NCBI GenBank assembly: GCA_023389035.1
Contig: JAEWFC010000016.1
Span: forward strand, 167,372 to 231,371
Reading direction: 5' to 3'
From: Acidobacteriota bacterium
GTDB lineage: Bacteria; Acidobacteriota; Blastocatellia; Pyrinomonadales; Pyrinomonadaceae
DNA length: 64,000 bases
Positions 8,174 to 15,956 of this stretch are shown here, one piece after another; position 1 is the first letter of the stretch; the number at the start of each line of letters is the position of its first letter. The translations under genes and the position numbers were made by a program. Under the pieces are notes generated by a model, which was not told the origin of the DNA, searched no databases, and saw nothing but the letters and a program-made list of their open reading frames with translations.

Positions 8174-9054
8174 TTATTGTTCGTCGTGTCTTGCTTCACT
8201 AACTGTTCGAGCTCAACCGCCTCGAGCTTGCTGGGCTTAGTCCCAAGAAATCTTTCCGCAACGCGTGCAAAGCGCTCAGCGGCATCGGTCACATAAAAAT
8301 GGTCAAGGTCATCGCACAGCGAACGAGTGCCCGTAACGACGTCATCGTTGCCGAGCCCCAACGCCTGCAGACGACCTGCGACCTCGGCCGCTGTGGCTTC
8401 ACCAGAATCTATGAGACTAACATTTTCACCCAGCGTTTGCTGAATCACGTCCCGCAGTATCGGGTAATGCGTGCAGCCCAGAACAACGGCGTCGGGCCGG
8501 AATTCGCGTATCGGCCGCAGGTACTTTTCCGCGATAGAAATGGTCTCGGGTTCGGCCGTCCAGCCTTCTTCCGCCAGCGGCACAAATAGCGGACACGCCG
8601 CCTGCATCACGACCGCCGATCCGCTCGCAAGCTTGATCGCCCTCGGATAGGCTTCGCTCGAAACGGTCGCCTCGGTCGCGATCACGCCGATCCGCGGCTC
8701 GCTGTGATCGATGATCTCAACCGAACGCCTGCCGCCCGGACCGATCACGCCGACGACCTCGATACCGATCTGCTCTCGAATCGCGGGCAGCGCCAATGCC
8801 GACGCCGTGTTGCACGCGACGACCAGCATCTTGATCCCGCGTCCCGCTAAAAACCGTGAGTTCTCCAGGGCGTAACGCTCGACCGTCGCGAGCGATTTGG
8901 TCCCGTAGGGAACGCGCGCGGTGTCGCCAAGATAAACGAAGTGCTCGTTCGGTAACCGGTCGTGCAGCGCACGATAGACGGTAAGGCCGCCGACGCCCGA
9001 ATCGAATATGCCGATCGGAAGTTTTTTCAGTTCGTTATGGTCTGTCGATTCCAG
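8170..9054 (-). CDS. murI: Glutamate racemase, probably starting at CTG
   Basis: Glutamate racemase supplies D-glutamate for peptidoglycan. The conserved start of the family, IGIFDSGVGGLTVYRAL, lies well upstream of the first in-frame ATG (8829), so that ATG cannot be the real start. The catalytic cysteines are C81 (VACNTAS) and C194 (LGCTHYP), counted from the proposed start. Between an in-frame TAG (about 9081) and the conserved region there is no ATG, GTG or TTG; a CTG at 9054 lies eight bases after a GGAGG Shine-Dalgarno sequence and would give 294 residues, a normal length. A CTG at 9030 is an alternative. The stop overlaps the rph ATG. Confidence 0.88.
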   Translation of the reverse strand: MESTDHNELKKLPIGIFDSGVGGLTVYRALHDRLPNEHFVYLGDTARVPYGTKSLATVERYALENSRFLAGRGIKMLVVACNTASALALPAIREQIGIEVVGVIGPGGRRSVEIIDHSEPRIGVIATEATVSSEAYPRAIKLASGSAVVMQAACPLFVPLAEEGWTAEPETISIAEKYLRPIREFRPDAVVLGCTHYPILRDVIQQTLGENVSLIDSGEATAAEVAGRLQALGLGNDDVVTGTRSLCDDLDHFYVTDAAERFARVAERFLGTKPSKLEAVELEQLVKQDTTNNK

Positions 9055-9148
9055 GTGATCGTCCTCCGCATCGCGGCAAAACTAGAGCATAACTTTGCTG
9101 CTGCGAATTTGCCACGAACGCTCTCTTAAAATGTTCGCAAGCTGGGCA

Positions 9149-10303
9149 CTAACGCTTTCGCAGAAACAGAAAAACCGTGGCCGCGAGCATCGCTAAAAGC
9201 ACAGCTGCCACAGCCGGGCGTGCGAGGTATGCGACAACGGTCTCCACGGTTCCGCGCTCGGGAACGGGCAAAGTTTCAGTCTGTTGGCGGGTCAAGCTTA
9301 TGAGGCGAAGCTCCGCATTTTTCAGCACGTTGCGGACGCGTTCGGCCGATTCTATTTCGACAACGCTTTTAGCCATGCCGCCGAGCAGGCCGCCGAGTGC
9401 ATCGGAACGCGACCTGTCAGTGAAGATCAGATATGTCCGAGCGCCGTCATCAGCCGTGGTGCGGATAAGAAATGTGAACGCTAGCGATACGTCGAGGTAA
9501 TGATTCGCGTAAAGCTGTTTTACGGCAAGCACGTGCTGCGCGCCGGCATCGTCCGTTCGCGAATAGTTGACCGCGTGCGACACGGTCAGCACCGGCTTCA
9601 GCCCAAATTCGATTATTGACCAGCTGAATTTGTCCTCGCCGCCCGGAATCTGAGCCTTCGGATATTCGGCGATGTAAGCGATCACTTCCGGGAAAAGCTC
9701 TTTGATCAGTATTGGAGAATTCTGCAGTTCGCGATATTCGGCTGCGACATCCACAGCCGTTCGCCGATTGTTGTATTTGCCCAGCGAGCGGTTGCCGTTC
9801 GCCTGATAAGCTGCGAGACGTTCCAAAACGAACTCGCGTATCAGTTGCGTCGCCCGCGAGCTGTCCCACGGAGCACCGTGCTGGATGCGCTTGATCCATT
9901 CTGCCGGCAGGTTAAGATCGCAATCGTAAAGCTTGCAGTTGTTTAGGTCGTTTAGGTCCTTGTCGCTGATCTCGAAAGCCTCAAGATCGCCGCCTGCTGG
10001 CGGACTGCTGAATCTCGATCCCTGTTTTCTCGCGTCGCTTCCCTTCTGCGATAGGCTCTCCCGCAGCTCTGCCAAGGTAACCTCGCGAAGGTCTTTGATC
10101 CTCACCACGCCGAAAACCGCCGTCTCTCGTTTATTGCCGGAGGGTAGCGGCTTTACTACGATCTCACCGGCATCAAGCGTCGCAAGTTCCGCCTCGCTAA
10201 ACGCGGCCTGCTCGATAAGCAAACTTCGCAGCCGGCCGTCGTCGGCCTGACCAGGCACGGCAACAGCAAAAGCCAACAAAACAATGCATCGCAGGAAGGT
10301 CAT
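9149..10303 (-). CDS. Exported, C-terminally membrane-anchored protein of unknown function
   Basis: 384 residues with a signal peptide (about residues 1-20, IVLLAFAVAVPGQA), a long hydrophilic body and a single C-terminal membrane helix ending FLFLRKR. This topology suggests a periplasmic or extracellular domain anchored by its C-terminus. One short Cys/Asn/Asp-rich stretch, LNDLNNCKLYDCDLNLP (near residues 118-134), has two cysteines that could form a disulfide. I recognise no domain. It lies 94 bases upstream of murI on the same strand, so it could share a transcript, but the functions appear unrelated. Confidence 0.65.
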   Translation of the reverse strand: MTFLRCIVLLAFAVAVPGQADDGRLRSLLIEQAAFSEAELATLDAGEIVVKPLPSGNKRETAVFGVVRIKDLREVTLAELRESLSQKGSDARKQGSRFSSPPAGGDLEAFEISDKDLNDLNNCKLYDCDLNLPAEWIKRIQHGAPWDSSRATQLIREFVLERLAAYQANGNRSLGKYNNRRTAVDVAAEYRELQNSPILIKELFPEVIAYIAEYPKAQIPGGEDKFSWSIIEFGLKPVLTVSHAVNYSRTDDAGAQHVLAVKQLYANHYLDVSLAFTFLIRTTADDGARTYLIFTDRSRSDALGGLLGGMAKSVVEIESAERVRNVLKNAELRLISLTRQQTETLPVPERGTVETVVAYLARPAVAAVLLAMLAATVFLFLRKR

Positions 10304-10818
10304 AACTTCGGCGTAAGTATATTCGCGGCCTCAAACCGCAGCAAATTCTCGCCGATCACCATTCAACACCATTCCCTGCTGACCACAAACGGCAAACTGC
10401 GCGATTTGCACGATTTGCATGATCTGCATGATTTGCATGGATCGGCCGACGATGCGGCACCATGCGGCACCACTTTTCCGCCTGGTGCTCACGCGGCATA
10501 CACGATCGTGCAAATTTGGCGACCGTGCTTTGGTGTATTTTGGGGATCGGACTGGGGAACGCACGAGCAGGTCGGCGAGCAGAGCATCGAGCATGGCGGC
10601 GGAGGGCTTGCCGAAAGGAAGTTTTCCGCGTCGGCATCGAAACTGATGAGGCAAAATTCCCCATCCTCTCGTTCCCTTTTGCAATAGATCAACAGCTAAC
10701 TGATTGATACCATATAGGTTAAACATCGTTCAACTTCTGGCTCGTAGATTGCATATACCTGATCAGGGAACGCATCCCGACTTTCTAAAAATTTAGACAG
10801 CGTTCCGCTCCTACAACC
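10304..10818. other. Intergenic stretch with short tandem repeats
   Basis: No convincing gene: the open frames on both strands overlap each other and have repetitive, unnatural composition. It holds a 9-bp tandem repeat at 10403-10438 (four units of GATTTGCAT with single-base changes) and a 10-bp direct repeat ATGCGGCACC twice at 10452-10471. The remainder probably includes the promoter and leader of the protease gene at 10819, but I could not pick out a clear one. Confidence 0.5.
10403..10438. repeat. 9-bp tandem repeat, four units
   Basis: Units GATTTGCAC, GATTTGCAT, GATCTGCAT and GATTTGCAT follow each other without gaps. It is non-coding as far as can be seen. Confidence 0.8.
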
Positions 10819-12561
10819 ATGCTCCCACGACTGTACTCCCACACAGTTTTTTTCGCCTTGGCATTTTTCGCCTTGATCGCCCTGCAATCATCAGTTTACG
10901 GGCAAAAAATGGACGGCCACGAGCGCTATATTGTCCAGCTTTCTGAGGACACACTGCTGCTTGGCGAAGCTCCTACACCGGCGATGGTAGCCTCTATCGC
11001 CTCCGAAATTTCCTACTTGAGCGGTGCTATCCACGAACGGACCTATTTCGCTGCAATTAAAGGATTTACGGTTCTTGCATCATCGGACTCTGCTGAGCTT
11101 TTAGCAAAGGATCCTCGTGTAAAGGCGGTTCAAAAAGACTTGCAGATCACGGCCGCTGCTACCCAATCCGATGCTCCGTGGGGCCTCGACCGCATAGATC
11201 AGCGTAACCTGCCTCTTCGCGGAAATTACAACTACGACCAGACAGGTTCCGGCGTCAATGTTTACGTCATCGACAGCGGTATCCGCGGTACGCATACGGA
11301 CTTCGGCGGGCGGGTAAATTACGTTTTTGACGCCATTAATGACGGGCAAAACGGCAATGATTGCTATGGCCATGGCACCCACGTGGCAGGCACGATCGGA
11401 GGAGCGACCTACGGCGTCGCAAAAAACGTGACCCTCAATTCGATGCGGGTTCTCGATTGCACCGGAAATGGTGCAGTATCAGGACTTCTGAATGCGATTG
11501 ACTGGGTCACAGCTAATCGACAAGGAGCGTCTGTCGTCAATATCAGCATTACTATCAACGCTGCTGTTTCGATCATCGACGATGCGATAAATGCGTCGGT
11601 CGCGTCAGGTGTGACATATGTGATCGCCGCCGCAAACAATGGCCAGGATGCCTGTAATTACAGCCCGGCAAGGGCTTCCGAGGCGATAACGGTCGGGGCA
11701 ACAGGTTCGACGGACCTTCGCGGAGGATATTCAAATTTCGGTCCCTGCGTGGACATTTTCGCCCCCGGAAGCGGCATCTATTCCGCCGGCATCGCAAGTG
11801 ATACCGCGGTCGCCGGAAAATCCGGGACGTCGATGGCAGCACCTCATGTCGCAGGTGCGGTGGCCCTTCTGCTTGAGTCCGAGCCAACTCTGTCCCCCGC
11901 CGAAGCGACCCAGATCTTAGTTGATACCGCGACGGAAGGTGTTCTCGGTAATCTCGGAACGGGCTCGCCAGACAAAATGCTTTATCTGGGATTCAATGAC
12001 ACCGCACCCGGAACAATTAGCAGCATTTCCCCGAGCGGGGGAATGGCGTTCGTCGGAAGCGAACACACGATCAGTTGGAACAATCGCGGCGATTACAACA
12101 GCCGTGTAACCATCGAGCTATCAACGGATGGCGGCAATACGTTCTCGCGAACGATTGCCGATGGTGCAGAAAACAACGGAACATTCCAGTGGAATGTCCC
12201 CTACACGCCAACTGCACAGGCCCGCATTCGCGTTCGCGAATCCGGCCGCGAAATGCCGGTGGCAGAATCAAGCTCACAGTTTGTTATAACGCTTGCTCCA
12301 ACGGCCGCGGTTACAACTATATCCGGCCGTGTCGCCGATACTTATGGGGCAGCTATCTCGCGAGCCAGCGTTCAATTAACTGCTACAGATGGCACGGTTT
12401 ACTCCGCCGTTACCAACACATTTGGGTATTTCACTATCTCAGGCGTGCCGGTCGGACGCGACTATATTATTGCCGCCCGTCACCGCCGATATAGCTTCCA
12501 ACCGGTTCACATCCTCGTAGCTGACGAGACGAATATGATCGAGATCCGTGCAGGGTCGTAG
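10819..12561 (+). CDS. Secreted subtilisin-family (S8) serine protease with C-terminal beta domains
   Basis: 580 residues. A signal peptide (about 1-28, ending VYGQ) is followed by an inhibitor-I9-like propeptide (RYIVQLSED to VKAVQKDLQ). The S8 catalytic domain has the triad D152 (VIDSGIRGTH), H185 (GHGTHVAGT) and S338 (GTSMAAPHVAG), with an AAANNGQDACNYSPARAS oxyanion region, all of proteinase K type. After about residue 395 there is an Ig-like segment (ISWNNRGDYNSRVTIELSTDGG) and then a carboxypeptidase-regulatory-like domain (ISGRVADTYGAAISRASVQL). It should be autoprocessed and secreted for extracellular proteolysis. It is a single-gene unit with a terminator directly downstream. Confidence 0.93.
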   Translation: MLPRLYSHTVFFALAFFALIALQSSVYGQKMDGHERYIVQLSEDTLLLGEAPTPAMVASIASEISYLSGAIHERTYFAAIKGFTVLASSDSAELLAKDPRVKAVQKDLQITAAATQSDAPWGLDRIDQRNLPLRGNYNYDQTGSGVNVYVIDSGIRGTHTDFGGRVNYVFDAINDGQNGNDCYGHGTHVAGTIGGATYGVAKNVTLNSMRVLDCTGNGAVSGLLNAIDWVTANRQGASVVNISITINAAVSIIDDAINASVASGVTYVIAAANNGQDACNYSPARASEAITVGATGSTDLRGGYSNFGPCVDIFAPGSGIYSAGIASDTAVAGKSGTSMAAPHVAGAVALLLESEPTLSPAEATQILVDTATEGVLGNLGTGSPDKMLYLGFNDTAPGTISSISPSGGMAFVGSEHTISWNNRGDYNSRVTIELSTDGGNTFSRTIADGAENNGTFQWNVPYTPTAQARIRVRESGREMPVAESSSQFVITLAPTAAVTTISGRVADTYGAAISRASVQLTATDGTVYSAVTNTFGYFTISGVPVGRDYIIAARHRRYSFQPVHILVADETNMIEIRAGS

Positions 12562-12587
12562 CGGGAACAGCTCTCCAGAGACGCAAT

Positions 12588-12616
12588 AAAGACGGCCTAA
12601 AAGACCGTCTTTTTGT
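12588..12616. terminator. Hairpin terminator after the S8 protease, facing ssrA
   Basis: AAAGACGG and CCGTCTTT flank an 8-base loop and are followed by T residues on the plus strand. It sits between the protease stop (12561) and the 3' end of tmRNA (12627), so it may end both converging transcripts. Confidence 0.75.
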
Positions 12617-12626
12617 TATTTAGAAA

Positions 12627-13000
12627 TGGTGGAGGCGGCGGGAATCGAACCCGCATCCAAAGGTTGCGACCAGTGAAATCTACACGTTTAGCCCGTTTGC
12701 TCATTTCTCGTCCTCGGCAAGTAAGCAAGCGGGCGAACCTTGCCGAAAACAAGCCTGGCTGACATTTCAGACGCGTCCGCAGGCGGTGGACGTGCCCTAG
12801 CTTAGACTAAGTTATGCCTTTGCAGGTCGCTCCAAGCTGACTTCCCGTAAGACATTGCTGTAGCTAGAGTTAACTAGGCAGCAAGAGCTAATTCTTGATT
12901 AGCATTTGTGTTTTGCAAGTTTTTTTAACGAGCTCACCTACAAAAAGCCCGACGTGCATTCAAAGATCTATACAAGCCCCTGTCGAAGCCTGTCGCCCCC
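12627..13000 (-). ncRNA. ssrA: Transfer-messenger RNA (tmRNA)
   Basis: On the minus strand the RNA begins GGGGGCG at 13000 and ends with CCGCCTCCACCA at 12627; GGGGGCG pairs with CGCCTCC to make the acceptor stem, and a T-arm (GGTTCGATTCCCGCC) precedes it. Length is 374 bases, normal for tmRNA. The tag reading frame ends in ...ANQELALAA followed by TAG at 12876-12874, matching the usual LALAA-type degradation tag. Upstream of it the sequence reads GCAAAACACAAAT: the expected GCA resume codon is one base out of frame with the tag, so the resume codon is probably CAA or AAC, or one A is extra. tmRNA with SmpB rescues stalled ribosomes. Confidence 0.95.
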
Positions 13001-13104
13001 ATAAAGGAAAGCAAGTCTACCGCAATAAGATGAAAAAGGGAACACCTGAGTTGGATGTTTAGGGCGGCGGAGAAAGCTCCGCCACCCATGCCGCTAATTT
13101 TGAA

Positions 13105-14154
13105 TTACGGCTTACCTTTCCCTTGGCCTTTCCCTTGGCCTTGGCCCTTATCGTTATTGGGGTTGCCGCGTCCCTTGTCGTCATTCTTTCCAACTCCCGC
13201 TCCTTTATCGTCGGGTTTCCCAGCGTTCGGATTACCGCCCTTCTTATCCGAACTCGGATCGTTCTGACGGCCGGGTGCCGTGTCTGCACGGCCCGGCTTA
13301 ACGAATCTACCGATCTTTTCCGGCTTACCGCGTTCCATTTTGGCAAACTTAGGCCTTGCAGGATTGCTCTTGAAAAAGTCCTCCTGGGCCTTGGTCGGCT
13401 TCGCAAGCCGCGCCTTGATCTGTCCTAAATGCAGCCCATTATTAGGCGATTTGATCTTGATCTTCGAATAGTATGCGGGCGGTGAAGCAAGCGAAACGAA
13501 GATCGGTTCGGGGTAAAGTTCTACGACCCTAGAACGGTAATACTGGGGTTCGACAACTTCATATACGTTGTATCCCTGCGGATAATTATCGTAGTAATAC
13601 GGCGACTGATAGTAGTCATCGCGATCGCTAAACAGCGTCGAGACGATGCCGATCGTGCGGTCTACCCAGTTGCCCTCGTAGTAAATGTTATCTCCGTAGA
13701 TCTGATCGTTACCACGCACAATTACCCGTGCTCCTGGATAAGTAGGCTCATCGCGATACAAAAGGACGGTGGCGATCTCCTGGATCAGATCAGGTCCGAA
13801 ACGGCTGAATAACGACAGCCCGCGTTGGCCATCTCCGCGGTCGTCGAACTCTCGAACGCTGATGTAATCTACGTATCCGTCACCGTTGAGATCCAGATTA
13901 TTTACCCCGTAATCGGGGTCATTTAGGTAGGTTTCAAATTGTTGCGGGTTATCCGAACGCTCAAGAAGATCCCCGACTCGCTGCAGGTCAAAATTGTCTT
14001 TTGCCCAGTACTCATTATCATCAAGCGGAGTCATATCCGCGACCGGTACAGTGGCCGGGTTTTGCTCGACCACAACTTGCTCTTGAGCACTGTTACAGGC
14101 CAGTGCCAGTATGCTGATCGCGAATACAAAAACAGATAATTTAATTTCCTTCAT
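13105..14154 (-). CDS. Lipoprotein with EF-hand-like loop and Gly/Lys/Asp-rich tail
   Basis: 349 residues with a lipoprotein signal peptide; the lipobox LALAC puts the lipidated cysteine at residue 20. A calcium-loop-like DLNGDGYVDYISV follows at about residue 88, then a Tyr-rich stretch (YYQSPYYYDNYPQGYNVYEV). The final 75 residues are low complexity, rich in Gly, Lys, Asp, Asn and Pro, ending GQGKGQGKGKP. A good AGGAGG ribosome-binding site precedes the ATG. The product is probably anchored at the periplasmic or outer face of the envelope. The family is not recognised; the aspartate loop hints at calcium binding (inference). Confidence 0.7.
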   Translation of the reverse strand: MKEIKLSVFVFAISILALACNSAQEQVVVEQNPATVPVADMTPLDDNEYWAKDNFDLQRVGDLLERSDNPQQFETYLNDPDYGVNNLDLNGDGYVDYISVREFDDRGDGQRGLSLFSRFGPDLIQEIATVLLYRDEPTYPGARVIVRGNDQIYGDNIYYEGNWVDRTIGIVSTLFSDRDDYYQSPYYYDNYPQGYNVYEVVEPQYYRSRVVELYPEPIFVSLASPPAYYSKIKIKSPNNGLHLGQIKARLAKPTKAQEDFFKSNPARPKFAKMERGKPEKIGRFVKPGRADTAPGRQNDPSSDKKGGNPNAGKPDDKGAGVGKNDDKGRGNPNNDKGQGQGKGQGKGKP

Positions 14155-14174
14155 AAGTGTTTCCTCCTACGCAA

Positions 14175-14194
14175 TTCGGCACCCGTCTGCCGAA
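14175..14194 (-). promoter_or_regulatory. Small hairpin in the lipoprotein gene leader
   Basis: TTCGGCA (14175-14181) and TGCCGAA (14188-14194) form a perfect 7-bp stem with a 6-base loop, about 20 bases upstream of the lipoprotein ATG and just before its AGGAGG. It could influence mRNA stability or translation; it lacks the T-run of a terminator. Confidence 0.35.
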
Positions 14195-14224
14195 AAAATA
14201 AGACCACCCGCAGGAGCAGGTGGC
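14193..14224 (-). terminator. Rho-independent terminator of the LysM gene
   Basis: On the minus strand CCACCTGC pairs with GCGGGTGG (one G-T pair) and is followed by TCTTATTTTTT. It lies 22 bases beyond the LysM gene stop and ahead of the lipoprotein gene. Confidence 0.8.
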
Positions 14225-14245
14225 CTCCAAAGTAAATACAGTTCG

Positions 14246-15139
14246 TTACGGAATTATAAGAGTTTGGCCTACGGTAATATTGCTCGGGCTCGAAAGCCTG
14301 TCGCGGTTCGCTTCATATATTTCCATGTAGCGACCCCCTGTGCCGTAGAAACGCTGGCTGATCTTGCCTAATGTGTCGCCGGGTCGCACCACGTAGGTAC
14401 GGCTGCCGCTGGTCTCCTGCGGTCCATCATAATTCCCGTCGTTGACACCGGCCTCAGTGAATCGCGGAAGCGAAACGCCCTGATTCAGCAGCACGCCGAA
14501 CTCGGTACCAGATTTCACTTCGGCCTCTTCGCCTTTTGTATAACGTTCGCCGAGAAATCCGCCCGCAGCTCCGATCAATCCACCGATCAAGGCTCCTTTC
14601 CCGCCGCCGATCGCAGCTCCCAGGATCGCTCCGCCGGCACCACCGCCGCCGATAAAGATGATCTTACGATTCTTCATGCGGTCGCCGCTCGCGGTGCCTT
14701 CGTTGTCGCTTTTGGCGTCATCAGAATCGAGATCCGTCAACGATCCATTAATTGTACGCTTGGTACCGTTTGGCAGCACCAATTGACGGAAGCTAACGTC
14801 GATCGAACCCGGGTCACCGCCCTTCACGGCCTTCCGAACGCTATCGACTCGCCCAACAACCTCAGAGCCTGCCGGGATCACTACCGCACCGTTATTCGAA
14901 TAAACCGGCTCGGTAACCGTCGTCGTGAACGTATCGCCTACTCGCGAGACCTTTGAGCTAAGCGTACCGTTCATGCGTACCCGAATTCTCTTCCCGGCCG
15001 AGACGGTCTGAGGTGCTGTCGATGCACGTGTCGACGTGCGGCCCAAGGTTGGGCGCTGGCTGAAAGCATCGGCCACGAGCGTGGTCGAAAGTAATGCGAA
15101 AACTGCAATCAAGTTTCCGATCGTTTTTGTCCTTTTCAT
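14246..15139 (-). CDS. Exported glycine-zipper protein with C-terminal LysM domain
   Basis: 297 residues: signal peptide (to about residue 27, VADAFSQ), a beta-rich domain (VRMNGTLSSKVSRVGDTFTT to IPAGSEVVGRVDSV), a glycine-zipper hairpin (GGAGGAILGAAIGGGKGALI and on) and a C-terminal LysM motif (YVVRPGDTLGKISQRFYG to ITVGQTLIIP). LysM binds peptidoglycan or chitin-like glycans, so the protein is likely tethered to the cell wall, with the zipper in or against a membrane. The front two domains are shared with the protein at 58259, which lacks LysM. It is a single-gene unit ended by its own terminator. Confidence 0.8.
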   Translation of the reverse strand: MKRTKTIGNLIAVFALLSTTLVADAFSQRPTLGRTSTRASTAPQTVSAGKRIRVRMNGTLSSKVSRVGDTFTTTVTEPVYSNNGAVVIPAGSEVVGRVDSVRKAVKGGDPGSIDVSFRQLVLPNGTKRTINGSLTDLDSDDAKSDNEGTASGDRMKNRKIIFIGGGGAGGAILGAAIGGGKGALIGGLIGAAGGFLGERYTKGEEAEVKSGTEFGVLLNQGVSLPRFTEAGVNDGNYDGPQETSGSRTYVVRPGDTLGKISQRFYGTGGRYMEIYEANRDRLSSPSNITVGQTLIIP

Positions 15140-15437
15140 AGTTCCTCCCTGCCCTACACCGTAAAACCCCGACCGGCTTGCGGCACAGCCAAAATTGTGG
15201 CCGCGCGTTCGACGCGAATCAATGCCCGATCGGTTGCATACGATTGACCTCTATCTTAGCACCACTTGTGACTTACGACGCTCAAAGAATTTTCTGAAAC
15301 CCCGACTTGTTTCGGTGTATAGTATCGGCAGACAGCAAGTTCATTTTTATTTCACAAACTCCGCCCCCGGACCGTCTATTCCGGGGGTGCTTTTCCAGAG
15401 AGTTTGTTTGGTTTCAGCGTGCGTGCCGGGGGATACA
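15140..15437. other. Intergenic leader region with a strong hairpin
   Basis: A frame open upstream of 15438 exists but has no protein-like character, so I treat this as non-coding. The notable element is a perfect 8-bp GC-rich hairpin at 15364-15387 (CCCCCGGA and TCCGGGGG, 8-base loop) followed by TGCTTTT. It is either a terminator or a leader structure of the DUF5658 gene. Divergent promoters for the LysM gene must also lie here. Confidence 0.5.
15364..15394 (+). terminator. GC-rich hairpin plus short T-run in the DUF5658 gene leader
   Basis: CCCCCGGA (15364-15371) pairs perfectly with TCCGGGGG (15380-15387) and TGCTTTT follows. No gene ends just upstream on this strand, so an attenuator or a terminator of a short transcript is more likely than an ordinary gene-end terminator. 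Confidence 0.4.
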
Positions 15438-15803
15438 ATGCACCTTTTCCGAGAAACTTTTCTGCTATTCTCACTGAATTTATTGGACGCACTGCTGACG
15501 TTGGTCTGGGTTCGCACAGGGACCGCGACCGAAGCAAACCACATCATGGCCGCATTATTAGAGATCGGCGATTATCCGTTCTTTATGGCCAAGCTGGCGA
15601 TGGGCACGATCACCGCAGTCGTCATCCTGAAATACGGATACCTAAAGATCGCGAAACCGCTTGTTTCCTTTGCCTTGGTCGTCTATATCGGATTGATGGG
15701 TGTTCACTTAATGACCGGCCTGGTCGCCGCTGGGCTTGTGTCTCACGACTTTCTGCAAACTGCCGAGGAGTGGTCAACCTCGATCTTCGCCTTCATTATC
15801 TGA
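15438..15803 (+). CDS. DUF5658-like small membrane protein
   Basis: 121 residues from the ATG at 15438, with GGGGGAT seven bases upstream. Three to four hydrophobic segments fill most of the chain. The opening LNLLDALLTLVWVRTGTATE with ANHIMAALLEIGDYPFFMAK matches the pattern of DUF5658 membrane proteins. No catalytic motif is seen. The function of the domain is not established. It stands alone, with about 150 bases to the HtrA-like gene. Confidence 0.7.
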   Translation: MHLFRETFLLFSLNLLDALLTLVWVRTGTATEANHIMAALLEIGDYPFFMAKLAMGTITAVVILKYGYLKIAKPLVSFALVVYIGLMGVHLMTGLVAAGLVSHDFLQTAEEWSTSIFAFII

Positions 15804-15956
15804 TCGCACGTGTATCTTCGAGGTATCCGGCCGTTCGACAGAACCGCCGGTTTTGTCTTGTTGACGTTCCGCGGTATTGAAAGAACAACGCCCTGTTAAC
15901 TAAAATGCATCTTAACTCGGCATTATTCTAAGAATTCATACGAGAGGTTACGTCAT

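Noticed and set aside
10331..10730. Overlapping open frames on both strands in the 10.3-10.8 kb gap
   Set aside because: Composition is repetitive (runs such as HDLHDLHDL or MQIMQIMQI) and no frame has a plausible start or domain.
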